This document shows, piece by piece, positions 23,571-34,372 of a stretch of DNA of 64,000 bases. The notes beneath the pieces are model-generated. The model had not been told where the DNA came from. It searched no databases and saw only the letters and a list, made by a program, of their open reading frames with translations. The position numbers and the translations under genes were made by a program. This DNA comes from Anisus vortex (taxonomy: Eukaryota; Mollusca; Gastropoda; Planorbidae). Position 1 is the first letter of the stretch, and each line of letters starts with the position of its first letter. The stretch spans positions 9,296,920 to 9,360,919 of the forward strand of contig OX421497.1 of NCBI GenBank assembly GCA_949126835.1, written 5' to 3'.

Positions 23571-24916
23571 TATTTCTCCGATAATTTACTTTTTTACATA
23601 TTTAAAGTGTAGCTATTTAAGCTACTAAAATTCAGAAAACACGAGTTGAAAGGTCATTCACTTCTGCATGCAAAGGTTACATTTCTGGGGTCATTCTATA
23701 AATAGTGAGATTGCGCCACGCGATAGAGGGAGAAGGGGGTAAAAACGATCTATTTAAATGCCGCTAAAACTCGCTGCGGTGATGTTTTTCCAACCACAAA
23801 AACTTTGATTTTAGTAACACCAATTGAAAACTAACCTCAAATTATTATAGTGCTTTAATTGATCTTTTTAATGCTATCATTTTTATTAGTATACATGTTA
23901 GATTTGTAAGAAAAATGCTAAAAATCATGGCTTTTCAGCGGTTTGGAATTTGGAGTACGGTACCTAGTTTCAGTATTGCAATAAATTTTAAAAAGTTCAG
24001 AAAACAGATTTTTTGTCTTTTTCAGCTTTTGTAACTTTTGAATGATTGGTTTTATCTGCCTGAACAAAATTGGGCTTGAAGTATGCAATCTTTTCAGCCA
24101 GTTCAGAAAGTTTGGGACTTCTAGGACAGTCATGGGTCCACAAAAATGACATTTTCACGGTGTGAAAAATAGCCAATTTCTGATCGACTATTCTAAAATT
24201 ATCAAACCTTATAACTTTTTTATTTATTGAGCTATTATTATAAATTATAAACAAGGTATCAAGGTTTTTGTATTAAAAAGTTCTATCAAATGAGGGTAAT
24301 TAAAATAGTCTGAATTAAAAAAAAACAATTTGGTTAGGACTACCTACTCTGGCGCCTAATATATTATGTAGCCTACTGAGCGGCAAAGAAACAACTGGGT
24401 TTCTGAAAGTACTCTGCAGACAGTTTAGTTTTAGTGTGTTTGTGTTCCATTGTTATTCCAGCCACCACGTCTAGCTATACAGCGAACGTGAGGTTTTCTA
24501 CAATAAAACTGGTTGGTCACTTTGTCTTGCTAACAATAGCACTAATTTTAAGTTTCCACTCATACATATATCTACAAACTAACATAAGATGAACACAAAA
24601 AGTACATGTCAAATGTAGTTTCCATAATTGATATATTATATTTGTATTAACGTAAAACCATTTTACATGTTTGCTATGTAAATGTAAGTGGCACAGGACA
24701 AATGTAGAATTTTGTAATAAATTTGTATCTTTATTTATTTCATAAAAAGTAACATTGTTGACGTCAAATTTTCTTCACCTCTCCCCCGTGTCATAAACTA
24801 TTGTCAAACTTTTTCAGACCACCCCCATTCCTCCAATTTTGTTGACGTAATTAATAGACGTCCACAAAACAGATCATGCAAAACTCAATTAATAGGCTTA
24901 ATAGCTTACTTGTATA
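23571..24916. other. non-coding, shared with copy B, no gene seen
   Basis: Matches 57476-58838 closely. Contains a GCGCCACGCGATAGAGGGAGA segment (23712) and a pyrimidine-rich CCACCCCCATTCCTCC segment (24820). The short frames are not convincing. Confidence 0.5.
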
Positions 24917-26225
24917 AGGGATTAGATAACAACAATCAAATTGATGCTATAATATATTACTAGATTTTTCAAAAAAATTCAATAGGCTAATGTTCATCAT
25001 TCTAGTCTGCTAAAATAAAAACTTAAATATTTTGGCACCTATGGCCCTTTGGTCCCTTACATCAGTGGATTCAAGACTTTCTTTTAATCAGAGAACAAAC
25101 AGTGATAATAAATGGTCTAATTTAAGTCATCACCATGGCAATAACTATGTAAACTAGGAGTTTCAGGAGGAACGGTTTAATTCTAGGACCCCTACTATTT
25201 CTAATTTAGGCCTATACCGATACTAATTATCTACCAAATTGCATCAACACAGGAACAAAAGTAAGATTATTATTATTTACCGATGATTGTATAATTTATA
25301 GAATACCCGGTAATAAAGACAGGAAAAGATAGTGAACTTTTATAAAAAGACCTAGATGAACTACAAAAATGTGAATCTAACTGCAGTACGGTATGTCTTT
25401 TCACCCAGAAAAATGCCAAATGATGATTGGTTATCCAAGGAAAAAAAAATTAACTCAAACTAACAATGCAAAGTATCAATCTGTAGGAGTAGGCCTACAC
25501 GTAGTCTTAATAATAAATGATAAGTTAATTATCATGGAATCCTCCTATTGATGATGTAATAAAAAAATCAAACAAAACATTATAGGATTCATAAAAAGTA
25601 AGAATTATAAAAACTAAAATGATATCTCACATTAGTAAGGGACCCATCAACTTCATAAAGAAAACATTTAAAAAAAAAAATAGAACAAATTCAAAAAAGA
25701 GCGGCGAGGTTCATAACTAGTGAATATTCCCAACTAACAAAAGTAACACCATTAGTCAAATCACTAAACCTAGAAACACTAGAGGACAGAGAAGGGCAAA
25801 GAGTAAAATAGTAATATAGGCCTAAATAATTTTTTAAAGGCATTAAACTCTAATTTGGAAATAGGCCTACAACAACCCAATAACATTGCAACCTGTTGAA
25901 GTGCAATGCTCAGATAATCATAAATGATAGGGGTAAAGACAAAAAAACTTTCATTATGGACTCGGACCACGGATGAGCGTTGGACGCAATAATCGTCTTT
26001 ATAGAAGGAGCGTCTGTAATGTATAAGATAAGATAATAAGTAATCATTCTTTCTGAGTGGCATTCGGGCATAGAATGGGTTGCCTTAACCAAGAAAACCA
26101 GTAACCTAACACCATTTAAAACATTAATAAAAATGCAAGTGACTAGACTCGGACCAAGGATGAGCGTAGGACGGAGCAATCTTCTTTATAGAACGCGCGT
26201 TTGTAATGTATACGATAAGATACAA
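24917..26225 (+). pseudogene. CR1-like LINE 3' half, copy A
   Basis: Plus-strand relative of the LINE at 10489-13247. It begins AAGGGATTAGATAACAACAA, keeps RT-derived segments (a degenerate DLSKAFDKVHH region, then LLFTDDCIIYR near 25265 with FTDD in place of FADD) and a C-terminal trace RAARFITSEYSQLTKVTPLV (about 25700). A last coding trace is EWVALTKKTSNLTPFKTLIK (about 26065). It ends with the tail CTTTATAGAACGCGCGTTTG then ATACGATAAGATA. A second tail copy (25945-26037) interrupts it, probably a nested truncated insertion. Many stops; dead. Confidence 0.75.
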
Positions 26226-26356
26226 TACAGTGTGTTTATGTTGAGACACGGGATATTATTGTAATTTAAGACTTGAAACGAATTCTAAGTCCTTCTATTA
26301 ATCTGGGAAAATGGCTAAAAGTGGGCCTTTTTCTTAACAGTTCGCTCCCCCTTGAG

Positions 26357-27441
26357 TAGGGTTGCCAGATACATGGGTAGGCCTACCAATAGGACACAGA
26401 GAGACAATAGGGAGGACAAAAGAGGACACATGGGTACCAAAAGTAGGACACATTGAGTGTTTCATTTAAATTTGTTCAATTGATTTAACCAGCAAACAGT
26501 AGCCTAATTTTACTCCAATGGTTGCCGTGAAGCCGGCTGGTCCAGCGGTTAGTTCATCGGACTGTCAACCAAAAACCAACTGACAGGTCGCGGGTTCTAT
26601 CCCTGCCACCGACGGATCCCTGTCGCCCTGCAGGAGTTTTGGGCCTAGTGGACGTAATAATCTTCTATCTAGAAGGAACGTCTGTAAACTTATAAGAAGA
26701 AATATACTATACATTAGTAAAGTAATCAAGAAAAAGTCTTGTAAAAAAAAATTAAATATAAATTCAATTGACTTTACTATAATACAATAACAATACTTAT
26801 ATTATTTGAACACAGTCAATACTAAAGTCAATACATAATTATCATTTGTCTTTATTATAGGCCTACCTATAGCCTAACACATTTGTTAGACGAACCACAT
26901 TTTTACAGAAGATCTTCGTTAGCAAGCACAAATGTATAAAACTGTTCAAATGTGAGATTTTTCAAGTTGTACTTTGTACAGAGTTTACTGAAAGTCTGTT
27001 TCCTTTCTTTGTCCATTGAGCGTTTATCAATGAGAACGCTCTTTCCACATTACCAATGTGTCCAGGGATACAGAAAAAAGTTCACAAATTCTTAGTAGCC
27101 TAACTCTGAAAAGCAACTTGCATTTGGGAATCTTAAAAAAAATATATATATAAATTCCACTGCAATTATTAACCTAACATCACATATATATTAGATAACA
27201 CAATCTAATTCATTACATTTCCTGCTAAACTATTATACTCCAGTTGTTTTGTTTTACCTGACCCAGCCACATAATGAGACTAAATTAGAACATAAAAAAT
27301 GCACAAGGGATTTTAAAATCATTTGGCATAACTTACAAAAGCCGGACATTTAAGTTTTTTTTTTTATTTGCCTGCCTGCCGGAGAACACAGGGCTAAAAA
27401 TGAGAACATGTCCTCCTTTTGTCGGACGTCTGGCAACCCTA
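26357..27441 (-). mobile_element. hAT element with decayed transposase C-terminus, 8-bp TSD, copy A
   Basis: The termini TAGGGTTGCCAGA (26357) and TCTGGCAACCCTA (ending 27441) are perfect 13-bp inverted repeats with 8-bp duplications CCCTTGAG (26349-26356, 27442-27449). On the minus strand at about 27075-26900 it encodes CIPGHIGNVERAFSLINAQW, then TKKGNRLSVNS and, after a shift, NLKNLTFEQFYTFVLANEDL. The first block is the hAT dimerization signature. Most of the transposase is missing. A SINE (26527-26705) sits inside. The same element is at 60267-61358, so it predates the duplication. Confidence 0.85.
26527..26705 (+). mobile_element. tRNA-derived SINE (family B) with LINE-like tail, copy A
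   Basis: The head AGCCGGCTGGTCCAGCGG contains an A box, and GTCGCGGGTTCTATCCC carries the B box. The 3' part GGACGTAATAATCTTC then AGAAGGAACGTCTGTAA closely matches the tail of the CR1-like LINE in this window (GGACGCAATAATCGTC then AGAAGGAGCGTCTGTAA). A tRNA head plus LINE tail is the usual design of a SINE moved by a partner LINE. It is nested in the hAT at 26357-27441 and repeated at 60431-60608. Confidence 0.75.
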
Positions 27442-27746
27442 CCCTTGAGTCACTGAGTGTGTGTGTGTGGGGGGGGGTAGGAACCATGTTACACCCTCTT
27501 CGTGGCTAAACTAAGCCTATGACTATGAGAGTTATAGTCTTTTTGGTAATTACGCAAGCGAACGTTTCAAGGGGAGTAATACTCTTCAAATAATGAATCA
27601 TTTTCGGAAGGGTGGGAGGTTTAACAAATTGTTGACATAATTATATAGGGGGAAGCCTCTGAAAGTTTGACAGTTATTGACAAGGGGGAGGTAAACATCG
27701 CCTAATTTTTTTTGACGTATAGACTAATAGGTTAATAGGTCTAGGC

Positions 27747-29590
27747 CAGGGGTCGGCAACCTGCATGCGGCTCTTTCGATGTCAAGATGCGGCTCTCCAG
27801 TTCCATGCGCAAATAGCCTATTAATAATTAGGCCTATATTATTTTATTTTCAAAACTCATAAAAAATATTATATAAAACAGGATAAAATCACTCAACAGA
27901 GAACATTGGTAATAGGTGGAGTAATAATAATAGCCAAAAAATAATATTTGTATAGCGCATATCCCGTTGGGAACAGTTCTATGCGCCGTCAACAGTTACA
28001 GACAGAGTACAGACAACGAATAAAGGACGAAAATGTATACATGTACAGGTGAATACTGCTACTTGAATGGATGGGTCTTCAGCCGACTCCTGAAGTTGTT
28101 GAAACTATGGCTCTGGCCAAGCGGCAGCCAGTGCAGAGATCGGAGCAGAGGAGTGATATATGTGTCGACTTCTTCTTCTTAAGGACCAGTCGGGTAGCAC
28201 AGTTCTGAACACGTTGGATGCCCTGAAGGGAGGAGGCCGAGAGGCCAGCCAAGATTGAATTGCAATAATTCAAGCGGGAAAAGAGGAGAGAGATGACAAA
28301 CTTAACACAAGCTTCATTAGTGAAATAGCGACGGATGGCGGCAATACGACGCAGGTGGAAGAAGCAGATTTTGGTGAGGAAGGAGATGTGGGGCTGCATG
28401 GACAGCGTGGAGTCCAGATAGACGCCAAGCCTCTTAACAGTGGGGGACAAAGGTACTGTTGCGTCGGCCAGCTAAAGATCGGACGCAGCGAGGGACACGA
28501 TCCTCTGTCTCGTACCGACGATAAGAGGTTCAACTTGAACTTGTTTTCCGTCATCCAGTTCTTGATGTCCAGGAAACAAATGGAGATGGAAGGAGCCCGT
28601 CGAAGTCTTCAGGCTCATCACTGTTATACAGCTGGGTGTCATCGGCGAAAGAATGATATTTCAGTTTGTGGCGTTCGATGACAAAGGAGAGGGGTTGGGT
28701 GTAAAGTGTGAAAATTGTGAAAAGAACACGGCCGAGGACAGACCCATGTGGCACGCCATGGCAGACATGAACAGGCTGGGAGGATAGAGTAGACGGACAG
28801 CCGAAGCTGACAGCCGTTAGTCACTACTTAGACTACTTTATATACTACCCAGCCAACAACCCAACGGGCGGTAGTGTTCAGTCTTCTTCGGAGCAAGGTT
28901 GTGAGTTGGAGGTCCAGAAAAGCATGCACGTCACGCTGCACAACTGGACAGTTCTAAACTCTAAAAGAAATGCCGTAAATTGAGGCACTCATATTTGACG
29001 CATGGAATAGTCTTCCAGAATGCTACAGTGAGGAGTAGAAGTTGGCATTTGGAGTGCTGACGATCTTCGAGTCAACATATTCGTGCGAGCAAGCGTTCTC
29101 TTATGCATGAAATATAATAACAAGTAAAGTAAGAAGCCAACTAACAAATAAAAATCTAGAGGCGTGCTTGAAACTGAAAACAACAAGTTATGAGCTAGAT
29201 TTAGCCAAACTTTCAAAGGCATTCAAGGCCATTGCTCCCATTGATGTAACTATTGTAACTATCTATTATTCAATAATTATAGTTATAGGCCTACTATTTG
29301 ATTACTAATCTTATTATTCTAGCAGAGCTAGCTAAAATACTTTAATATATTTTGTGCGAAACATTTGTATATTTTATATGAATAAATAGGCCCCTATTAT
29401 TTCATATTTAAAACTATTTATTTTAAATCAAAAATCAATTTTGTAGGCCTTTTAGGTACCGCGTAGGCTAATCCTACTCCTAATCAAATACGATAATAAT
29501 GAAAAAAAATGTTAGTGGCTCTTTAAAAACTGGGAAATTGTGTAAATTGTAACTTTTGGCTCTTCCGCCTCAAAAGGTTGCCGACCCCTG
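27747..29590 (+). mobile_element. hAT element, copy A only, 8-bp TSD
   Basis: The termini CAGGGGTCGGCAACCT (27747) and AGGTTGCCGACCCCTG (ending 29590) are perfect 16-bp inverted repeats. Target duplications are GTCTAGGC (27739-27746, 29591-29598). At about 29030-29230 it encodes a hAT dimerization block with one stop: LTIFESTYSCEQAFSY, then NIITSKVRSQLTNKNLEACL, KLKTTSYELDLAKLSKAFKA. The rest of the transposase is missing and replaced by an antisense L2-like LINE fragment (27940-28830). The matching site in copy B (61662-61675) has a 6-bp addition instead of the element. Confidence 0.9.
27940..28830 (-). pseudogene. L2-like LINE reverse-transcriptase fragment nested in hAT
   Basis: Minus strand reads GSVLGRVLFTIFTLYTQPLS, then HSFADDTQLYNSDEPEDFD (FADD catalytic motif, about 28650). 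After shifts come VKRLGVYLDSTLSMQPHISF and ACVKFVISLLFSRLNYCNSI, then QRVQNCATRLVL. The 3' end reads GCGCTATACAAATATTATTT near 27945, typical of L2/CR1-type elements. Several frameshifts; only the last part of the RT is present. Base composition is more GC-rich than the surroundings, which suggests a younger insertion. Confidence 0.8.
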
Positions 29591-29889
29591 GTCTAGGCCT
29601 AACTGGACGTCTCCAAAACCAAATTTCTATTGCATCAGGCAAAAAGTTTGAGAATATAAATAGGTGATTCTTCAAGTCTGACGTTCTGACGTTCACAATC
29701 TATCGTTTTCTTTCGGCAACATCTTTTGGAAATGAAATAAAATTTAATTCTCTACATTCACAGTACAACCAGTAACGATCGAAGTACACAAACATGTTTT
29801 GTTTTTTTAGCAAATGAACGAATGGGACCGAAAAAAATGTAAACTTTCAAATTTTATGCAAGCATAATATTTAAGCATATATATATCTT

Positions 29890-29945
29890 ATCAACATTAC
29901 ATCCGCTCCTTTCATGAAGATGATTATTGCGCCCTACGCTCATCT
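29890..29945 (-). repeat. relic of LINE 3' tail
   Basis: The reverse complement reads GATGAGCGTAGGGCGCAATA, then a degenerate CTTCATGAAAGGAGCGGATG and GATAAGATA, matching the tail of the CR1-like LINE. It is shared with copy B near 61950-62000. Confidence 0.55.
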
Positions 29946-30645
29946 GTGGTAGGGCACTGTCCATAAAGTATGTCCCGCTATTTTTTTACCGATTTTTCAC
30001 CCCCTCACCCCTCCCTGTAACAAACTGTCACAAAATCTCGGACCCCCCCCCCTCCCTAAAGTACGTCATACTTTCGTAATTTTTAAAAAAAAATTAACAC
30101 CTATTTAAAATTTAATCTATAACACACTTCACTATTAAACAGTATTAAAATATAAAAGTTCCACTTAAAAGAACTATCACATTATTAAAATGAATTAAAT
30201 ATTAGAATAGTTAATTGTCAACAGTTGTCACATTTATTAATTGAAGCAGTAACTCAATCTAAGCTTATATTGAACAAGCCGTTATGTGCCCGATTCTTCG
30301 AACGGGCTTTTTTTTAGAATATGCTTGACACATTATAGTTTTTTAGTTTTGTTTTTGCAACATACATAAAGTAGTATTTTTTTTTTGTGGTCAGTATTTT
30401 TTAAATTTATTTTTGTTTTGCACACTTTATTATACACCAATTCAATATACAACTAAAAAGGAAAAACAAATAATAATAATTTTTTATTATTTCTTGCTCA
30501 AAGTATGACCACTATGATCGAATTTTGTGAGTTTATTGGGTAATTAAACTCTTTCTGTAAAACAGAACTCACATGTCTTTTAAAAAGTACTGTTAATTCG
30601 AAAATGATTGTTTGATATATTTTTTTGCTACAACATTAGTCGTAG

Positions 30646-30650
<5 letters not shown>

Positions 30651-30686
<36 letters not shown>
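30651..30686. repeat. poly(T) tract, 36 bases
   Basis: An unbroken run of 36 T inside the first Helitron-like unit. The second unit has a shorter T run at the equivalent place (about 32621-32638). Confidence 0.9.
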
Positions 30687-30687
<1 letters not shown>

Positions 30688-32005
30688 TTGGTGTTATTTG
30701 CTATTTGTTTATTGTTGCTTTGGAAGCAAACTTAGAATTAAATTTTAAATTCAACAGGAAAAACAATAACAACTGAAACCGATATGAATCATAGTTTATA
30801 CAACGTATACGACATGAATTAAAACTTTAAAAAGTTGGTCCGGCAAATTTAAACATTGCCCGGCAATATAAAAATTTCCCGCTACATAGTTTATAAGACG
30901 TATACGATACAAATTAAAACTTTAAAACGTTGAGCTCGGCAATTTAAACATTGCCTGGCAATTGAAAAAATTCCCGCTACAAAGTTTATAAGACGTATAC
31001 ACAGAATAGGTATAGAACAGAATGCACAATCCCTATATACGCACTCACTAAAAGTTACCATTTTCCGCAATGCAGCGGTCGCTAGAGTAAAATGAGAAAT
31101 GATATCTACGTCTGCCATAAATATATACAATATATATAGGGCCTACATTATCTTTCATTATAGGCTTACTTTTATATAAATTTGACTTATTTACCCATTT
31201 TGTTTTGAACATTATATGATTAGGCCAATATGATGTAAAAATATTTATTACCCGGTACTGATTTGAAAAAAAAATGGCTTAGACGTAGCTCGGTACCGGT
31301 AACTAAATTGCTGCGGCTACCGGTACATAAATATATATACTTTTTAAACCAAAATAAACTTTTAAAATTATGAAGGGAAATAGGCATATAATTCATAATG
31401 AGTTAATATGAGGTTGTTTATGCTGTTGTTTATCCTTCATGGAGTCAGGAAAGCCATGCAGTTTGACATGCTCTTTTTTACGATAATCAGTCGTTTTCGC
31501 ATCATTGTTGTAGTTTATTACACAACCGTTCATGCACATTTTGCCTGAAATATTAGCTTTGGGTGTTCGAACTTGTAGATTTGAAGAAAAGGACGTTGTA
31601 GGCTAAATAAGCATAAATATAGAGTGTAACCAGGACCGCTGCGTTTAAATAAGCTTAGTATGGCGTCGGTATTACTGCCCAAAACAGAAATAAAATGCGA
31701 TTGCGCATTCTGTTTTATACCTATTCTGTGGACATATACAACACGAATAAAAACGTGAAGGAATTTTGTATTTGCCAGATACAACGTAAGATACCCATTA
31801 AAACCATTAATCATTACCCATTATAACAATTTAAAAATATCCCGCTATAAATTACGACGCAAATTAAAACGTGAATATATTTTGTTCTATTCATTCATAA
31901 AGTACATTAGCAAAGGTTGAAGCAAAGTTTATTTTAAATGAATACGCAAAATTCGATGACGCCATAAAAAAAAAAGACAACCAGCTATCCCTGCGCAAAC
32001 TTTGA

Positions 32006-32082
32006 TGACGTCATCCTGAAAAAAATCTCAACGCCATCCTTTTTTTTATTTTCTTAGCGCGATCGATCGAAAAACTATAAAA
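32006..32082 (+). promoter_or_regulatory. CRE plus TATA-like pair in Helitron unit 1
   Basis: TGACGTCA (32006-32013) is followed about 65 bp later by TATAAAA (32076-32082). The arrangement is repeated in unit 2 (TGACGTCA at 33672 and 33739, TATAAAA at 33797). An ATG follows at 32104 in unit 1 but the frame only runs into the CAGC repeat. Promoter function is inference from motif order and conservation between units. Confidence 0.35.
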
Positions 32083-32276
32083 AGTTGGAACGGCAAATTC
32101 AACATGAACCCAAAATATGTCGTTTTATTCGCGTTTTTTGACCAAACTGACCACTGCGGTCATTTTAATTTTTTTAAAACCTTGACAGTGTTCACCGCCG
32201 TAACGCAAAGAATATTTGTAGCAAATTTCACGTTTTTATGTCCAGTATTTAAAAAGATTATGCGGTATGTACATAC

Positions 32277-32280
<4 letters not shown>

Positions 32281-32313
<33 letters not shown>
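32281..32313. repeat. (CAGC)n microsatellite
   Basis: About eight tandem CAGC units near the 5' side (minus-strand sense) of the first Helitron-like unit. The second unit has about five at 33998-34021. Confidence 0.85.
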
Positions 32314-32315
<2 letters not shown>

Positions 32316-32869
32316 CATATTCCTTTTGAGATTTATATATATACAAGCCGTTATGTGCCCGGTCCTCCGAACCGGCTAAAAGTTATGTTTACATACACTC
32401 TAACTACTCAGGCAGTTATAATGAGATTGCCCGCATGGCCTACGACACGAATTTAAACGTGAGGTAATTTTTTATTTGCCCGCTACAACATGAATTACCC
32501 GTTAAAATCATTACTCATCACCCATTATAACAATTACAAAATTGCCCGCTATAAATTACGACGCAAATTAAAACATGAATATATTTTGTTCTATTCATTG
32601 ATAAAGAACATTCGACAGTACTTTTTTTTTTTTTTTTTATGATTGTTTGATATATTTTTTTACGACAAACATTAAGTCGCAGACCTATGTTGTGTTGTTT
32701 TTGTTTATTTGCTATTTATTTATTTATTGTTGCTTTGGAAGCAAACTTAGAATTAAATTTTCTATTCAACATGTAAAACAATAACAAATGAAACCCATAT
32801 GAAATAATGTTTATAAAACGTATACGACACGAATTAAAACTTTAAAAAAATAGTTCCGGCAATTCGAAC

Positions 32870-33178
32870 ATTGCCCGGCAAATTAAACATTGCCCGCTAA
32901 TATAAACATTGCCCGGTAATTTAAACATTGCCCGGTAATTTAAACATTGCCCGGTAATTTAAACATTGTCCGGTAATTTAAACATTGCCCGGTAATTTAA
33001 ACATTACCCGGTAATTTAAACATTGCTCGGTATTATAAACATTGCCCGGTAATTTAAACATTGCCCGGTAATTTAAACATTGCCCGGTAATTTAAACATT
33101 GCCCGGTAATTTAAACATTGCCCGGTAATTTAAACATTGCCCGGTAATTTAAACATTGCCCGGTAATTTAAACAATGG
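32870..33178. repeat. 19-bp minisatellite, about 16 units
   Basis: Tandem units of CCCGGTAATTTAAACATTG, about 16 copies, the central ones nearly perfect. Variant forms of the same unit occur once or twice each around 30845-30975 in the other Helitron-like unit (GCCCGGCAATATAAAAATTT type), so the array expanded within this element. There are no spacers, so it is not a CRISPR-like array. Confidence 0.9.
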
Positions 33179-34372
33179 CCGTTACCAAGGCGATAAGCCT
33201 AAAGGTGCCCAGTTCTCGGAACTGGATAAAATAACCCATGGAGTTATAAACAATAGTCTTCCATTTAAATATTGCATTCTACAAATTACGACGCAAATTA
33301 AAACAACTTCTTAAACGCATAAATACGCAAAATTTGATGACGCCATATAATTATAAGCTTAAATATAGAGTGTAACCAGGACCACTGCGTTTAAATATGC
33401 TTAATAAGGCGTCGGTATTACTTCCCGAAACAGAAAAAAAAATACTATATCTATTTGCTTTGTTCTATGTTTGTAAAGTTTTAAATTATTAATTAGCTTT
33501 AAGTCATGTATTCACAGTGTAAAGTATTAAAGTAGTGATAGATTAAGAAAATCAACTACAGTATTGGTAGTGTAAAGAATTTATGTTGTTTACGGCACGT
33601 AGACAATTTAAACATGAAGAAAATTTGTTCCCGTCATTGAGTTGAGATAAAAATCCATGCACATAGTTTGATGACGTCAATTTAAACATGAATGAAAAAT
33701 GTCCCTTCATTGCTATAAAATCCATGCGCAAAGATTGATGACGTCATAAAAATAATCTCAGCGCATCCTTTTTTTTCTAACCTTGTGACGAAAAACTATA
33801 AAAAGTTGTACTGGCAAAGACAATGTGAATCAAAAGTTGTGTTTTATTCGCGTTTTTTGACCAAACTGACCACTGCGGTCATTTTAATTTTTTTTAAACC
33901 TTGACAGTGTTCACCGCCGTAACGCAAAGAATATTTGTAGCAAATTTCACGTTTTTATGTCCAGTATTTAAAAAGATTATGCGGTATGTACATACCCAGC
34001 CAGCCAGCCAGCCAGCCAGCCACATACATACATATTCCTTTTGAGATTTATATATATATATGATATGATTTGAAAAGAAAATTGCAAAAATAAGACTAGA
34101 CAATTATATAATTAATACACATCATTTATCTGCTGCTTTTTCATTTACAATAGGTGAGGTAAAGTTTTAGATAATCTTCCGATTATGCAATCTTGTTACA
34201 CAGGATAAGAAGTAAGTAGATTAGCAAAACTTGACCTCACTCGTCAGGGATTAAATAATAAAAAGGAAAAAAAATTGACCAAAAAAAGACTGGATTGACA
34301 ATTATGTACAAACTCTTGTGCTATTTGTTTATTATGGGTCTGTGATTTAAGTTTAATTCAAAAATATCACTG

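Larger units (their letters stand above)
30275..34068 (-). mobile_element. two head-to-tail Helitron-like units (non-autonomous)
   Basis: Read on the minus strand, the insertion starts TCATATCATATATA and ends ACATAACGGCTTG, 13 nt after a hairpin (GCCCG/CGGGC stem). It lies exactly between A and T of the empty site seen at 62336-62340 (ATTGAA|TTTG) with no target duplication. These are Helitron traits, although the last four bases are CTTG rather than CTRR. Two units are joined at 32343/32344: each has the hairpin end, a (CAGC)n run, TGACGTCA, a TATAAAA box, and a conserved TTTGACCAAACTGACCACTG block. There is no Rep/helicase coding. The microsatellite and internal tandem repeats recall DINE-1/pearl-type elements (family knowledge; assignment is inference). 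Confidence 0.65.

Noticed and set aside
26527..26620. Functional tRNA gene
   Set aside because: Promoter boxes are present but the arms do not fold into a good cloverleaf and the LINE-like tail marks it as a SINE; the same holds for the family A and C heads.
28355..28681. Plus-strand 108-residue frame
   Set aside because: Antisense shadow of the L2-like LINE reverse transcriptase on the minus strand.
32104..32379. A gene in Helitron-like unit 1 (91 residues ending in QPASQPAS)
   Set aside because: The frame runs into the CAGC microsatellite, and the equivalent ATG is lost in unit 2; no domain is seen.
32870..33178. CRISPR-like array
   Set aside because: Units are directly adjacent with no spacers, in an animal transposon; it is a minisatellite.
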